A DNA stretch of 58,555 nucleotides from Prevotella sp. UBA5387 (GTDB lineage: Bacteria; Bacteroidota; Bacteroidia; Bacteroidales; Bacteroidaceae). The notes below the pieces were generated by a model. That model was given only the letters and a program-made list of their open reading frames with translations, had not been told where the DNA came from and ran no database searches. A program made the position numbers and the translations under genes. The DNA lies in assembly GCA_002407775.1 (NCBI GenBank), contig DHOP01000063.1, forward strand, positions 1-58,555, in the 5' to 3' direction. This document shows positions 35,050-44,300 of this stretch, one piece after another; the stretch's first letter is position 1, and every line of letters starts with the position of its first letter.

Positions 35050-35478
35050 ATGACAATCAATCAATTATCTATTTTCATCGAGAACAAAGCCGGTACATTG
35101 GTTAAGGTTCTGAAAATCTTGAAAGAGGCACAGATTCAACTGATCGCTTCAACAATTGCTGATACTGTGGAGTATGGGATCTGTCGTATTATCTGCAGTG
35201 AGCCACTTTTAGCTTATAAGATGTTGAAAGAACATGGAGTTTCTGTTGCTCTCTCTGATGTCTTTGCCATTGCTTTAGACGATAAGCCAGGAAGTGCTGC
35301 CGATGTGGTGGAAATTTTTGCCAACGAAAGTATCGGACTCAACTATCTTTATTCTTTCCTTCTTAATGGAAAGGGCGTGTTGGTTTTCCGAACTGATAAT
35401 GCAGAAAAAGCAAAAGAGACTATAATTCTCAATAATCTAAACTTTATTGCAGAAAAAGATCTCTCGAAACTAAATTGA
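35050..35478 (+). CDS. Tandem ACT-domain protein
   Basis: The 142 residues form two ACT-like domains: QLSIFIENKAGTLVKVLKIL at the N terminus and a second starting VFAIALDDKPGSAADVVEIF near residue 72. ACT domains bind amino acids and regulate partners. Small proteins of this kind often sit beside PaaK and IorAB genes. Here it is the last gene of the aromatic module, 21 bases after PaaK copy 2, and could sense aromatic amino acids. A bidirectional terminator follows. Confidence 0.85.
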   Translation: MTINQLSIFIENKAGTLVKVLKILKEAQIQLIASTIADTVEYGICRIICSEPLLAYKMLKEHGVSVALSDVFAIALDDKPGSAADVVEIFANESIGLNYLYSFLLNGKGVLVFRTDNAEKAKETIILNNLNFIAEKDLSKLN

Positions 35479-35595
35479 TGCTACCACAAGTAGTTAAAAT
35501 CAAAAAATATTTGATGTTGTCCTAACTTGATAGATGGTCATTAGTCCTCTGACTTTATTGACATAAAAACGAGAATAGGCATCATTAAAAACTAA

Positions 35596-35640
35596 AAGGT
35601 GAACCATGTCACGAGGACTGGTTCACCTTTAATATTTTTC
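35596..35640. terminator. Bidirectional terminator between the ACT gene and fba
   Basis: AAAGGTGAACCA (35596-35607) pairs perfectly with TGGTTCACCTTT (35620-35631). A T-rich tract follows on the plus strand, and on the minus strand the stem is followed by TTAGTTTTTA. It serves the convergent genes on both sides. Confidence 0.9.
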
Positions 35641-35692
35641 CAATCTAAGCTCATTGCCATTTTTTAATGGAATGAGCCGAGATATGATGTTA

Positions 35693-36706
35693 TTAGTCGA
35701 GCTGAGCGAGTTTGTTATCGCTACCAAGCACGTCTGTAATCTTACCCTTGTAGAGTTCAATCATGTAATCACGAGCTACCTTGCCATACTGACGAGGATC
35801 GAAGTAGTTAGGATGCAAAGCCAATGTCTCGCGAACACCTGCAGTGTAAGCTAAACGAGAGTCAGAGTCGATGTTGATCTTGCATACAGCACTCTTGGCA
35901 GCCTTACGAAGTTGCTCTTCAGGAATACCAACGGCATTAGGAAGATCGCCACCATACTTGTTGATTAAGTCAACATACTTCTCAGGAACAGATGAAGATC
36001 CGTGAAGTACGATTGGGAATCCAGGGAGTTGTTTCTCCACTTCCTCCAAAACATCGAATGCCAATGGAGGAGGAACCAGACGACCTGTCTTCGGATCACG
36101 GGTGCACTGCTCTGGCGTAAATTTATAAGCGCCATGGCTTGTACCAATGGAAATTGCGAGAGAGTCGCATCCTGTGCGAGTTGCGAAGTCAATAACTTCC
36201 TCTGGCTTTGTATAGTGAGACTCCTCTGCAACAACATCATCCTCGACACCAGCGAGAACACCGAGCTCAGCCTCTACACTTACTCCAAATTGATGAGCAT
36301 ACTCTACCACTTGCTTGGTAAGTGCGATATTTTCCTCATATGGAAGTGAAGAACCATCAATCATTACTGATGAGAAGCCCATATCTACACAGTTCTTGCA
36401 GAGCTCGAAACTGTCACCATGGTCAAGGTGTAGAACAATCTCAGGATGGTTGCAACCTAACTCCTTGGCGTACTGTACAGCACCCTCAGCGAGGTAGCGC
36501 AGCAAAGTCTGGTTGGCATAGTTGCGAGCACCCTTGGATACTTGCAGAATCACCGGCGACTTCAACTCTGAAGAAGCGCTGATAATTGCCTGAAGCTGCT
36601 CAAGGTTGTTGAAATTGAATGCTGGAACAGCATAACCGCCACTTACAGCTCTTTTGAACATCTCGTTTGTATTAACGAGACCCAAATCTTTATAACTAAT
36701 TGCCAT
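35693..36706 (-). CDS. fba: Class II fructose-bisphosphate aldolase
   Basis: This zinc-dependent aldolase splits fructose 1,6-bisphosphate in glycolysis. The 337-residue protein has the zinc histidine and base region in HLDHGDSF, the glutamate of AELGVLAG, His in GTSHGAYKF and the third zinc histidine in VLHGSSSVP. The start MAISYKDLGLVNTNEMF is standard. A well-spaced promoter lies 46 bases upstream. Confidence 0.95.
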   Translation of the reverse strand: MAISYKDLGLVNTNEMFKRAVSGGYAVPAFNFNNLEQLQAIISASSELKSPVILQVSKGARNYANQTLLRYLAEGAVQYAKELGCNHPEIVLHLDHGDSFELCKNCVDMGFSSVMIDGSSLPYEENIALTKQVVEYAHQFGVSVEAELGVLAGVEDDVVAEESHYTKPEEVIDFATRTGCDSLAISIGTSHGAYKFTPEQCTRDPKTGRLVPPPLAFDVLEEVEKQLPGFPIVLHGSSSVPEKYVDLINKYGGDLPNAVGIPEEQLRKAAKSAVCKINIDSDSRLAYTAGVRETLALHPNYFDPRQYGKVARDYMIELYKGKITDVLGSDNKLAQLD

Positions 36707-36751
36707 ATTATAAATATATTAAATGAATACTCTTGGACTGTTATCCAATTG

Positions 36752-36782
36752 CAAAATTAACACTTTATTTTCTTTCTTCAAA
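36752..36782 (-). promoter_or_regulatory. fba promoter
   Basis: On the minus strand TAATTTTG (36759-36752) followed by CA is preceded 19 bases upstream by TTTG (36782-36779). This is the best-spaced -33/-7 pair in the window. Confidence 0.8.
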
Positions 36783-36896
36783 GGCGAAATGAGTTTATTA
36801 ATGTTATGCAAGGGTTAAAAAGTTTAATCCTTGCTAAGCCATCTTAACTGCATAAAGGTTTTGCTATTTGGATGTTACAATTTATTAGTGGAGCCA

Positions 36897-37061
36897 TTAA
36901 TATTGGTGTCTTGGTCCATTCATTCCTATTGCAAGTTTGTAAGCCACATGGAACATGAGGCATCGTGATTGTCCGTTGGTCCAAGTCTCAGTTGTACCTT
37001 GGACATCTATGGCAAAAGTAGTGTTATTGAGCTTGCCGATAACAAAGACACAATTCACCAC
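36897..37061 (-). pseudogene. Possible decayed gene fragment
   Basis: On the minus strand a 55-codon open stretch has protein-like composition (TTFAIDVQGTTETWTNGQ, then FHVAYKLAIG). Upstream, in another frame, a short PTGDDLFRLAI piece ends at a stop. No start codon in good context and no known family were recognised. It may be the tail of a frameshifted gene. The rest of the 36783-37185 gap shows nothing. Confidence 0.25.
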
Positions 37062-37185
37062 CCTTTGTTTCAGTCATACTTAGAAAGGATGTTTGCTCTC
37101 AAATGGCGAGCCTGAACAGGTCATCGCCCGTAGGATAAATATTAATCGTTTATGTTTGATCTAGTTATTTTAGATTGTCGAAAAA

Positions 37186-38412
37186 TCATAATGTCAGTAC
37201 GTGGTTTTTTCTACCACGAGTTAATTCGGAAGCATACATCAGAACGACGAAGAATCCTATGAATGGAATGATGTATGGCATACTCATCATACCTGTAGAG
37301 TCTGCTATCAGTCCCATGAGTAAAAATCCACAACCACCAATAGGGGTCATCATAAGAAGTGAGGAAGCACTTTTTGTTAGGTTGCCCAACCCACGTAGGG
37401 CAAGAGAAAATATTGTTGGAAACATGATTGCTTCGCAAGCATAGTTGCATACAAGGGCTACCATAGAGATGGTTCCTAGGTTAAGCATCACCAAACCTAT
37501 GCATATTACGCTACCAATGGCACACCACAGCAGCATCCGCTCTGCCTTAACTTGCCTCATGATCCAACTGCCTGCAAATCTGCCCAACATGAAGAGAGCA
37601 AGCGCACCAGTGAGCACAATTGATGCAGTGTTGTCTGTCATCCAACCTTTGCCTGTAACATAGTTGATGAAATAGCTGTTAATAGAAATCTCGGCAACTT
37701 CATATGCCAAGAGTGCCAAAAGCCCAAACACAAACATAGGGTGGTGCCTGAATAGTTTCATGATACGCGTTCCATGACTTAGGTCTTCCTCAGTCTCTTG
37801 ATGTTTGATCTCAGGCAGGTCGACACGAGAGAATACTATGGCGATGCCTAATACTACTATTCCTAACACTGTATAGGGGATTACAATGTTACCACCTTTG
37901 TCAGTACCATCAAAGAGAAATTGTCCAATGATGAATGTAGCAGAGAGTGACCCAAGCCCATTAAACGATTGAGAGAAATTAAGTCTGCTAGACCCACTGT
38001 CTGGGTCACCCAGTTCGGTGACATAGGGATTGGCTGACGTTTCAAGAAATACCAATCCACAGCCAATAATGAATAAAGCCCCGAGGTATGCGTAGAACGT
38101 TCCAGCCTCAGCTCCAGGGATAAAAAGTAATGCCCCGATACCAAAGAGCAATAACCCGAATACAACCCCCATACGATAACCATGCCTATTGATGAACCAA
38201 CCGGCAGGTATAGCTGTGATGAAATAGCCCAGATAGGTCGTCACTTGAATAAGGGATGACTGAGTGATGCTAATATCAAGGGCGTTTTGGAAGTGCTTGT
38301 TGAGTACATCAAGTATTGCTCGGGCAAATCCCCATAAGAAAAAGAGGGATGTGACAAGTAAGAAGGGCAGCAAGTATTGCTTGTTGGTGAGGGTGGAACG
38401 GTTTTTACTCAT
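37186..38412 (-). CDS. Sugar permease of the FucP/GluP major facilitator family
   Basis: The 408-residue protein has about twelve hydrophobic segments and motifs of the fucose/glucose-galactose proton symporter branch. These are FFLWGFARAILDVLNKHFQ in helix 1, GWFINRHGYRMGVV after helix 2 and FLETSANPYVTELG in helix 4. It brings a hexose across the inner membrane with a proton. The sugar is not resolvable by motif. A structured leader of about 110 bases precedes it. The next gene upstream is aqpZ, with a repeat array between. Confidence 0.9.
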   Translation of the reverse strand: MSKNRSTLTNKQYLLPFLLVTSLFFLWGFARAILDVLNKHFQNALDISITQSSLIQVTTYLGYFITAIPAGWFINRHGYRMGVVFGLLLFGIGALLFIPGAEAGTFYAYLGALFIIGCGLVFLETSANPYVTELGDPDSGSSRLNFSQSFNGLGSLSATFIIGQFLFDGTDKGGNIVIPYTVLGIVVLGIAIVFSRVDLPEIKHQETEEDLSHGTRIMKLFRHHPMFVFGLLALLAYEVAEISINSYFINYVTGKGWMTDNTASIVLTGALALFMLGRFAGSWIMRQVKAERMLLWCAIGSVICIGLVMLNLGTISMVALVCNYACEAIMFPTIFSLALRGLGNLTKSASSLLMMTPIGGCGFLLMGLIADSTGMMSMPYIIPFIGFFVVLMYASELTRGRKNHVLTL

Positions 38413-38436
38413 ATGTTTTATAATAATAAAAATAAT

Positions 38437-38484
38437 GGAAGTCGGATTCTTGTCGAAATTGAATCGACATGTTATCCAACTTCC
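38437..38484 (-). promoter_or_regulatory. Two-tier hairpin in the permease leader
   Basis: Outer arms 38437-38447 and 38474-38484 pair with one mismatch. Inside them TGTCGA (38451-38456) pairs with TCGACA (38464-38469). The structure lies 25 bases before the start codon on the transcript from the possible promoter at 38528, so it could affect translation. No known riboswitch class was recognised. Confidence 0.45.
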
Positions 38485-38527
38485 TTAATAAATGATTGAT
38501 AATCTTTGTTATTTATGTCTGTCTCGC

Positions 38528-38535
38528 CAAAGCTA
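38528..38535 (-). promoter_or_regulatory. Possible promoter of the FucP-like gene
   Basis: The minus strand reads TAGCTTTG, matching TAnnTTTG, but no -33 TTG is well placed. It overlaps the edge of the 22-bp repeat array. Confidence 0.4.
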
Positions 38536-38664
38536 TCTTTTGGCACCGTGATTACTATCCTTTGGCATCGCGTTTAAGCCGTAATCGCATTGCGTTTACG
38601 TATTAATCGCGTTGCCTTTAAGTACTAATCGCGTTGCCATTCAGTATCTAACGTAACACGCCTG
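38533..38664. repeat. 22-bp-period degenerate tandem repeat, array 2
   Basis: Six contiguous 22-base units begin at 38533, 38555, 38577, 38599, 38621 and 38643. On the minus strand three read GCAACGCGATTAGTACTTAA, GCAACGCGATTAATACGTAA and GCAATGCGATTACGGCTTAA. A further degenerate copy is near 38682. The unit TCGCGTTGCCATTCAGTATC resembles the complement of array 1 at 25-134. The array fills the spacer between aqpZ and the permease. Confidence 0.8.
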
Positions 38665-38717
38665 TTGAGGCCTTTATCATTAGTATTTAATCGCAGTCTC
38701 TCAAAGTGTTGATATTG

Positions 38718-39407
38718 TTATTTGTTTTCAGTAGGTTCGATAAATCTCCACACCCCTGCAGCCAAAGCTCCACCTACAAATGGACCTACGATGAAGATCC
38801 AAAGATTGTTTAGCGCAGCACCGCCCTCGAAAAGAGCCGGTCCGAACGAGCGTGCGGGGTTGACAGAAGTGCCAGTATAGCGGATACAAGCAAGATGGAC
38901 AAGTACCAATGCCAAGCCAATGGCAAGACCGGCGAAGTTGTTAGTTGCACCATTCGTCTTCGCAGTAGCGCCTAATACTACTAGTACGAACACGGTTGTA
39001 AACACGATCTCTGCAATCAGAGCCCCAACGACACTGACGCCTTCTTGAGGATTGTTTGCACCCGTACCAGTTAGCCCTGCATTTGTGGTCAGCAGCCAGA
39101 GAATGGCTGATCCAAGTACCGCACCAATGAACTGGAAGAGAATGTACATGCCAGCATCCTTGCCGCTCATGCGGCCACTGAGGAATACACCGAGAGTAAT
39201 GGCTGGGTTAATGTGGCATCCTGAAATTCCGCCGATTGTATAGGCCATGGCTACAACAGATAGTCCGAATGCCAAGGCAGTTCCGATAACCGTTCCAGCA
39301 TTCGCCACATCTGCACAGTTGGAAGTGCAATTTAAGCTAACGGCCACGCCGCAACCCATCAAAACTAGTACTAATGTACCGAACATTTCTGCTAAATACT
39401 TTTTCAT
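38718..39407 (-). CDS. aqpZ: Aquaporin Z
   Basis: The 229-residue inner-membrane channel has six hydrophobic helices and both NPA loops (GCHINPAITLG and TSVNPARSFGP). The selectivity-filter His, Thr and Arg have the spacing of water-selective AqpZ (VHLACIRYTGTSVNPAR), so water rather than glycerol is expected. Its own promoter lies about 45 bases upstream. Confidence 0.95.
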   Translation of the reverse strand: MKKYLAEMFGTLVLVLMGCGVAVSLNCTSNCADVANAGTVIGTALAFGLSVVAMAYTIGGISGCHINPAITLGVFLSGRMSGKDAGMYILFQFIGAVLGSAILWLLTTNAGLTGTGANNPQEGVSVVGALIAEIVFTTVFVLVVLGATAKTNGATNNFAGLAIGLALVLVHLACIRYTGTSVNPARSFGPALFEGGAALNNLWIFIVGPFVGGALAAGVWRFIEPTENK

Positions 39408-39451
39408 AAGATTTGATTTTTAGATTAAAGACTCTCTGATTTTGAACTATG

Positions 39452-39482
39452 CAAATATAAATAAAATATATATTATCCACAA
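39452..39482 (-). promoter_or_regulatory. aqpZ promoter
   Basis: On the minus strand TATATTTG (39459-39452) followed by CA is preceded 20 bases upstream by TTG (39482-39480). Confidence 0.75.
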
Positions 39483-39613
39483 TGCTTTTCCATAAAACTT
39501 TGAAACTTGTAACGATTCTTTCATAAAGAGAATTGGCTCTCTTCGCCAATGGCAGAAAGGATATACGTATAAAGATAACATTCTACTATGAGTATTGTCA
39601 TGCCTCTTCAGCT

Positions 39614-41371
39614 TCAATTTTCTTGTAGTATTTTTTGAAGCAAAAACGTTGCGTTTTGATTCTCAGCCACACCAGGCGTAATTTTATAAGAATAGGTTAC
39701 ATCTGATCCTAACTCTATCTCAAAACAATAGTTGTGGTATTGTACGCCTGTCAACTTGGAGAGCTCAAGATCATGGGTAGCGACTATGCCAGTTACTGGT
39801 AGGTCAGAAATATATTCGAGGAAGAGACGTGACCCGTTGAGCTTGTCAATAGAGTTTGTGCCTTTCAAAATCTCATCAAGAATAATCAGCGTATGGTTGT
39901 TTTGTTTACAGGAAATGATGAGTTGTTTAAGACGTAACAGCTCTGCGTTAAAGTATGATATGCCATGTGCGAGGTCGTCGGTGGTGCGCATGCTACTGAA
40001 AAGACTAACCCTCGATGCGCGCATAGATGTCGCAAACACAGGCATATTTAGTCGTGCAAGAATATAATTCACACCAACTGCACGCAAGAAAGTTGATTTG
40101 CCCGCCATGTTAGCACCCGTGATGATGTAGAAGTTGCGGTTGGCGACGCAGAAATCGTTACGCACAGCCTTTTGTCCGAGGAAGGGATGGTAAAGTTCGT
40201 GTGCCTCAAGGGTTACGTTATTATCATCGGTCAGTTCTGCCCAACATGTATCAGGATGATTAAAAAGAAAAGTGGCGATGGTTATCTGTTGGTCCATTGC
40301 GATAATCCGATCAATCCAGTCGTTTACCTTATCAGCGTCTTCAGTCTGCCAACGAATAAACTTTCGTACTAAAAAAAAGTCAGATAGAGCAAATGTGTCC
40401 ATGGTAAGCAATCCCAGAATATTGCTCCTTTTGTCCAATCCGTCAATTAGTCGTTCCATTCGTATGAACACTTCAGCTTTTTCGTCACTGATCAGCTTTA
40501 CTACGCCTACGAATCTTTTTAATTGTCCTTTCAGACTGCCGACTCCCTTTCCGATACTTCGTAAGGGATTCTGGCATAGTAGATATACTACAAAAAACTG
40601 AGCGGTTCCCCACCATAACGGTAACATCCCGCTGACTTTGTTCATGGCGGCGAGAAGAATACTGATAAAAAATGCCCCTAATTCAGCAAGAGCTAGGATC
40701 AAAACAGTTTGAGATCCCCACCAGGATGGCAATTTAATGTCACGTGTATCAAATAGTGTTTTGCGAATAGCTTCAGTGTCAATCTTTTCTCTCACGCCAA
40801 AGGCTAACCACTCGTCACGCAATTTCTCGTTGTTAGCCAATGACTCAATCTCAGTATGCCCTTTGTTGATTGTAGTACTATCAGGCAGGTTGTTGTTGTC
40901 TTTCTCAAGACTACATAGTAGATTAGCCATAGCATCGCTACCACCTGTGGTAACGAGTCGGCTCATTCTCTGGAAAAGACTTTCCAATCCAAAGATGTCG
41001 AGATCGTAAGAATAGGCATGATGTGGGTTGACATAGCGTTGTCCTTCGTCGAAGCAACTAAAGTCTTCTGCTAAGCCTTGGAGCTCATTTTGATAGACTT
41101 TGCTCAAGTCTTCAAGATGACTGATGACCTCATCGTTCTTGGAATCCTTTTGGCGAATTACTATGTAAGCTATGAGACTGGAAACTGCTATCAACACCTC
41201 TGCCAATCGCCCAACATCACTAATAGTTACTGTAATCATGGTAACAGCAGCTATTATCGTCAAGAATGAAATAATCTCACCAGCAACAAAGCCTCGGGCA
41301 ATGCCACGCTTCTGCTTGATTTGTGCAATTATGCGTTTTTCTTTTGCTTGATAGAATTTCTGCAACTCCAT
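39614..41371 (-). CDS. Membrane-anchored MutS-like ATPase
   Basis: The 585-residue protein ends in a MutS-type ATPase: Walker A GANMAGKST (about 419-427), the middle motif DDLAHGISYFNAEL and Walker B LIILDE (about 495-500), then TGIVATHDLEL. It lacks the mismatch-recognition and connector domains of MutS. Instead it has hydrophobic helices at about 28-50 and 58-73 and two more near 215-265, so it sits in the membrane. The start at 41371 (MELQKFYQAKEKR) follows the upstream gene by 7 bases; a longer frame from 41428 would overlap that gene. Function is unknown; a role in mismatch repair is unlikely. Confidence 0.85.
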   Translation of the reverse strand: MELQKFYQAKEKRIIAQIKQKRGIARGFVAGEIISFLTIIAAVTMITVTISDVGRLAEVLIAVSSLIAYIVIRQKDSKNDEVISHLEDLSKVYQNELQGLAEDFSCFDEGQRYVNPHHAYSYDLDIFGLESLFQRMSRLVTTGGSDAMANLLCSLEKDNNNLPDSTTINKGHTEIESLANNEKLRDEWLAFGVREKIDTEAIRKTLFDTRDIKLPSWWGSQTVLILALAELGAFFISILLAAMNKVSGMLPLWWGTAQFFVVYLLCQNPLRSIGKGVGSLKGQLKRFVGVVKLISDEKAEVFIRMERLIDGLDKRSNILGLLTMDTFALSDFFLVRKFIRWQTEDADKVNDWIDRIIAMDQQITIATFLFNHPDTCWAELTDDNNVTLEAHELYHPFLGQKAVRNDFCVANRNFYIITGANMAGKSTFLRAVGVNYILARLNMPVFATSMRASRVSLFSSMRTTDDLAHGISYFNAELLRLKQLIISCKQNNHTLIILDEILKGTNSIDKLNGSRLFLEYISDLPVTGIVATHDLELSKLTGVQYHNYCFEIELGSDVTYSYKITPGVAENQNATFLLQKILQEN

Positions 41372-41378
41372 CCTTAAT

Positions 41379-44300
41379 CTATTCTTTGATAGTTTCGTTT
41401 CCTGACTGGTTGTCGAATATAACAACACCTTCCTGTTTCATTCCATCCATCATGATTTTTAAAGGATTGTCGAATCTGACGTGACGGACGTATGCTGTTT
41501 CATCTATTGCTGGCATGCTGTCGAGCATCGATTTGCGAAGCAAACCACCATCACCAGGACGATTTGTGTCGATAGTAAAATATCCCACGCCAAATGAGGT
41601 GAGATTTTGGAAGAAGTGGGTGCCTTGGCTTGGGTCCACACGATAGTTTTGCAAAGCAACTTCCACAATGACACGTGCCGCGGAAATGTTGGGCCACTTT
41701 ATAGGCACACCAAGCCATGGATCGCACGATCCCCATCGGCCAGGACCGATAAGAACATATTTATTTCCAGTTCCAAGAAACTTGTCGTTAATTCGTTCTA
41801 CGTCATTAGCCACCGCAAAGTTGTTGGCAGCTGAAAACATATCGTCATATTTCACATAGACCACGTCAGTAACATCATCGAAGATTCCGTGTCCCAATGA
41901 GTTATGACTTCGTAGAAGGCACTGATCATCGTCTATCTCGCTCAAGTTTTCTTCCAGCATTTGTTTTGAGTCGACGATTGGGCGTATCTGTAACAAATAA
42001 AACTCGCCTGTATGGTCTTCATTCAAGTTACATGCAAATTCGATTTCGACAGGTCTTCGCATCGCCTCAGTACCATATTTCATGGACATTTGCATGATTT
42101 CTGGAAGCGGAAATACTCCTTGCTGTAGAACTCCTGTAAATGAAATGATTTTTCGCCCGCCTTCGTAGATTCCTTCTCGAATCACTTGATCGCTAGGATC
42201 ATAGGTTGATGCGAGGAAGTTAAGTGACTTGTCTGTGTCGGCCTGCTTGACTTTGAGTTTTAAAATATTAAACCCGTCATCAACCTTGAAATCCGTTCCA
42301 ACATGTTTCATATCAAGAGCATAGAAGCGTGTTTGAGTATCTCGCAACGCTATTTCCATCTCCGATGTTTGCAGCACTTGGTGGGGATGGTAAGGTGATA
42401 CACGAAGGGTCTGCCCACCATCGACAATATACTTTCCTAGCCCTAAAGCTAAAGAAGCAATACCTTCGTCTGCTTTTTCATCACCAATAGGGTAATAGTT
42501 GAGACTACGAAGCACTCCGGAAATGTTGGGATAATAGTGGTCGCCATATGTCTTACCTACCACTTCCTGAAGAATAACGGCCATCTTTTCCTGATCGATG
42601 ACGTTGGAAGTGGCTGTCATATATGACTTGGAGTCATGATAGAATACAGACGCATATACACCTTTGATTGCGGCGGCAAGCATTTGTAGCATCTCGTACT
42701 TATCGTCGAGATAGGGAATCATATAAGTGGAGTAGATTCCAGCAAAAGGTTGATAGTGACTATCTTCAAGCAACGAACTACTGCGTATGGCGATGGGACT
42801 ATGTGTAGCCTCGAAGAATGTGAAGAAGTCATCGATATAACTGTCAGGAAGCTGACCACGAAGGAAATGAGCGAGGATTTCTTCGTCAGGTGCATCACCT
42901 AGTGCAATATCATAGAGATTGTTCTGTTCCATAAATTGATCGAACACATCAGTGCACAATACCACGGTTTTGGGTATCTGAACTTTCACGCCATCGAAGT
43001 TGTCGAACTCCGGGTGTAGCTTTATCACGTTGTCAAGAAAAGCCAAGCCACGTCCTTTGCCACCTAAGGACCCTTCGCCAATACGTGCGAAGTGGGCATA
43101 GCGGTCAAACTTGTCGCGGTCAAAGACGGCAACAACGCCAATGTTTTTCATATGCCGATATTGTACGATGGCATCGAAGATTATCTGTCGATGGGCCTCC
43201 ACATCTTGTAGTTGGTGCCATGTGACATGCTTTAAGAAGTTACTCACCGGAAAGATGGCTCGTGCGCAAAGCCAACGACTAATGTGATTTCTTGAGATAT
43301 GATAAAGCATGGAATCGCTCGGTATCTTGAAGATGTTGTCTTGCAACTCTTTTAAAGACCTTACGCGCATAATCTCTTCATGAGTCTTCGGGTTTCTAAA
43401 GATAAAGTCCCCGAACCCCATGTGTTCTTCCAGCAAGTGACGAAGATCCAGGCTAAGCACCTTCGAGTTCTTGTCTACAAATTTAAATCCCTCCGCTTCT
43501 GCACGTTCACGTTTGCCCGATTCACTGCTTTCCATGATAAGTGGAACGTATTCATCCTCCTTTCGAATGGCTTCAAGAAGCTTGAAGCCAGCCTCGGGAT
43601 CCTTTTCCACCGATGAGGCACCAGCCCCGACGATGTCCGATTGGCGTATGGACTTTATGGGGAAGCGTACATCACTAATAACACCAAGACAATTATTCTT
43701 GTAACGTTCATAAATGAGCATGGCCTCTTCATATGTGCGTGCCAAAACCACTTTAGGCCGACCGCGCATGCGTAATGTTGCTGAATGGGGGTTAAGCGCC
43801 TCAGTGGCAAAGTTCTTGCTCTGTTGAAGAATGAAGCTATATAGATTCGTTAGAATCGAACTGTAGAAACGTATAGAGTCTTCAACTAGAAGAATCATCT
43901 GGACTCCCGCTTCTTGTACGTCATGCTCAAGGTTCATCTTGTCCTCCATAAGCTTTATGATGGATAAGATGAGGTTGGTGTTACCTAACCAACAGAACAC
44001 GTAATCGAATATGCTAAGATCTTCATCTTGCATTCGATTTGTAATGCCATGAGAAAAAGGGGTTAAAACGATATAGTGAATGTCTGGGAAAACGCTTTTA
44101 ATCGCCCGAGCTACAGTAAAGGCATCATTGTCTGCATTGCCTGGCATACAAATAACAAGGTCTATTTGCATGGTACCCAAGACCCGTTCTGCTTCCTCTA
44201 TTGTTGATACTTGTGTGAAGGTTGGAGGGTACCGTAACCCCAATTCCATATATTCATTGTATATTTTTTCCTCCACGCGGCCATCGTCTTCAAGCATGAA

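Noticed and set aside
38533..38664. CRISPR array
   Set aside because: The whole 22-base unit repeats directly; there is no repeat-spacer alternation.
39614..41371. DNA mismatch repair MutS
   Set aside because: The recognition and connector domains are missing and membrane helices are present; only the ATPase is shared.
41372..41428. Longer N terminus for the MutS-like protein
   Set aside because: It overlaps the ATP-grasp gene by 50 bases; the ATG at 41371 directly follows that gene's stop.
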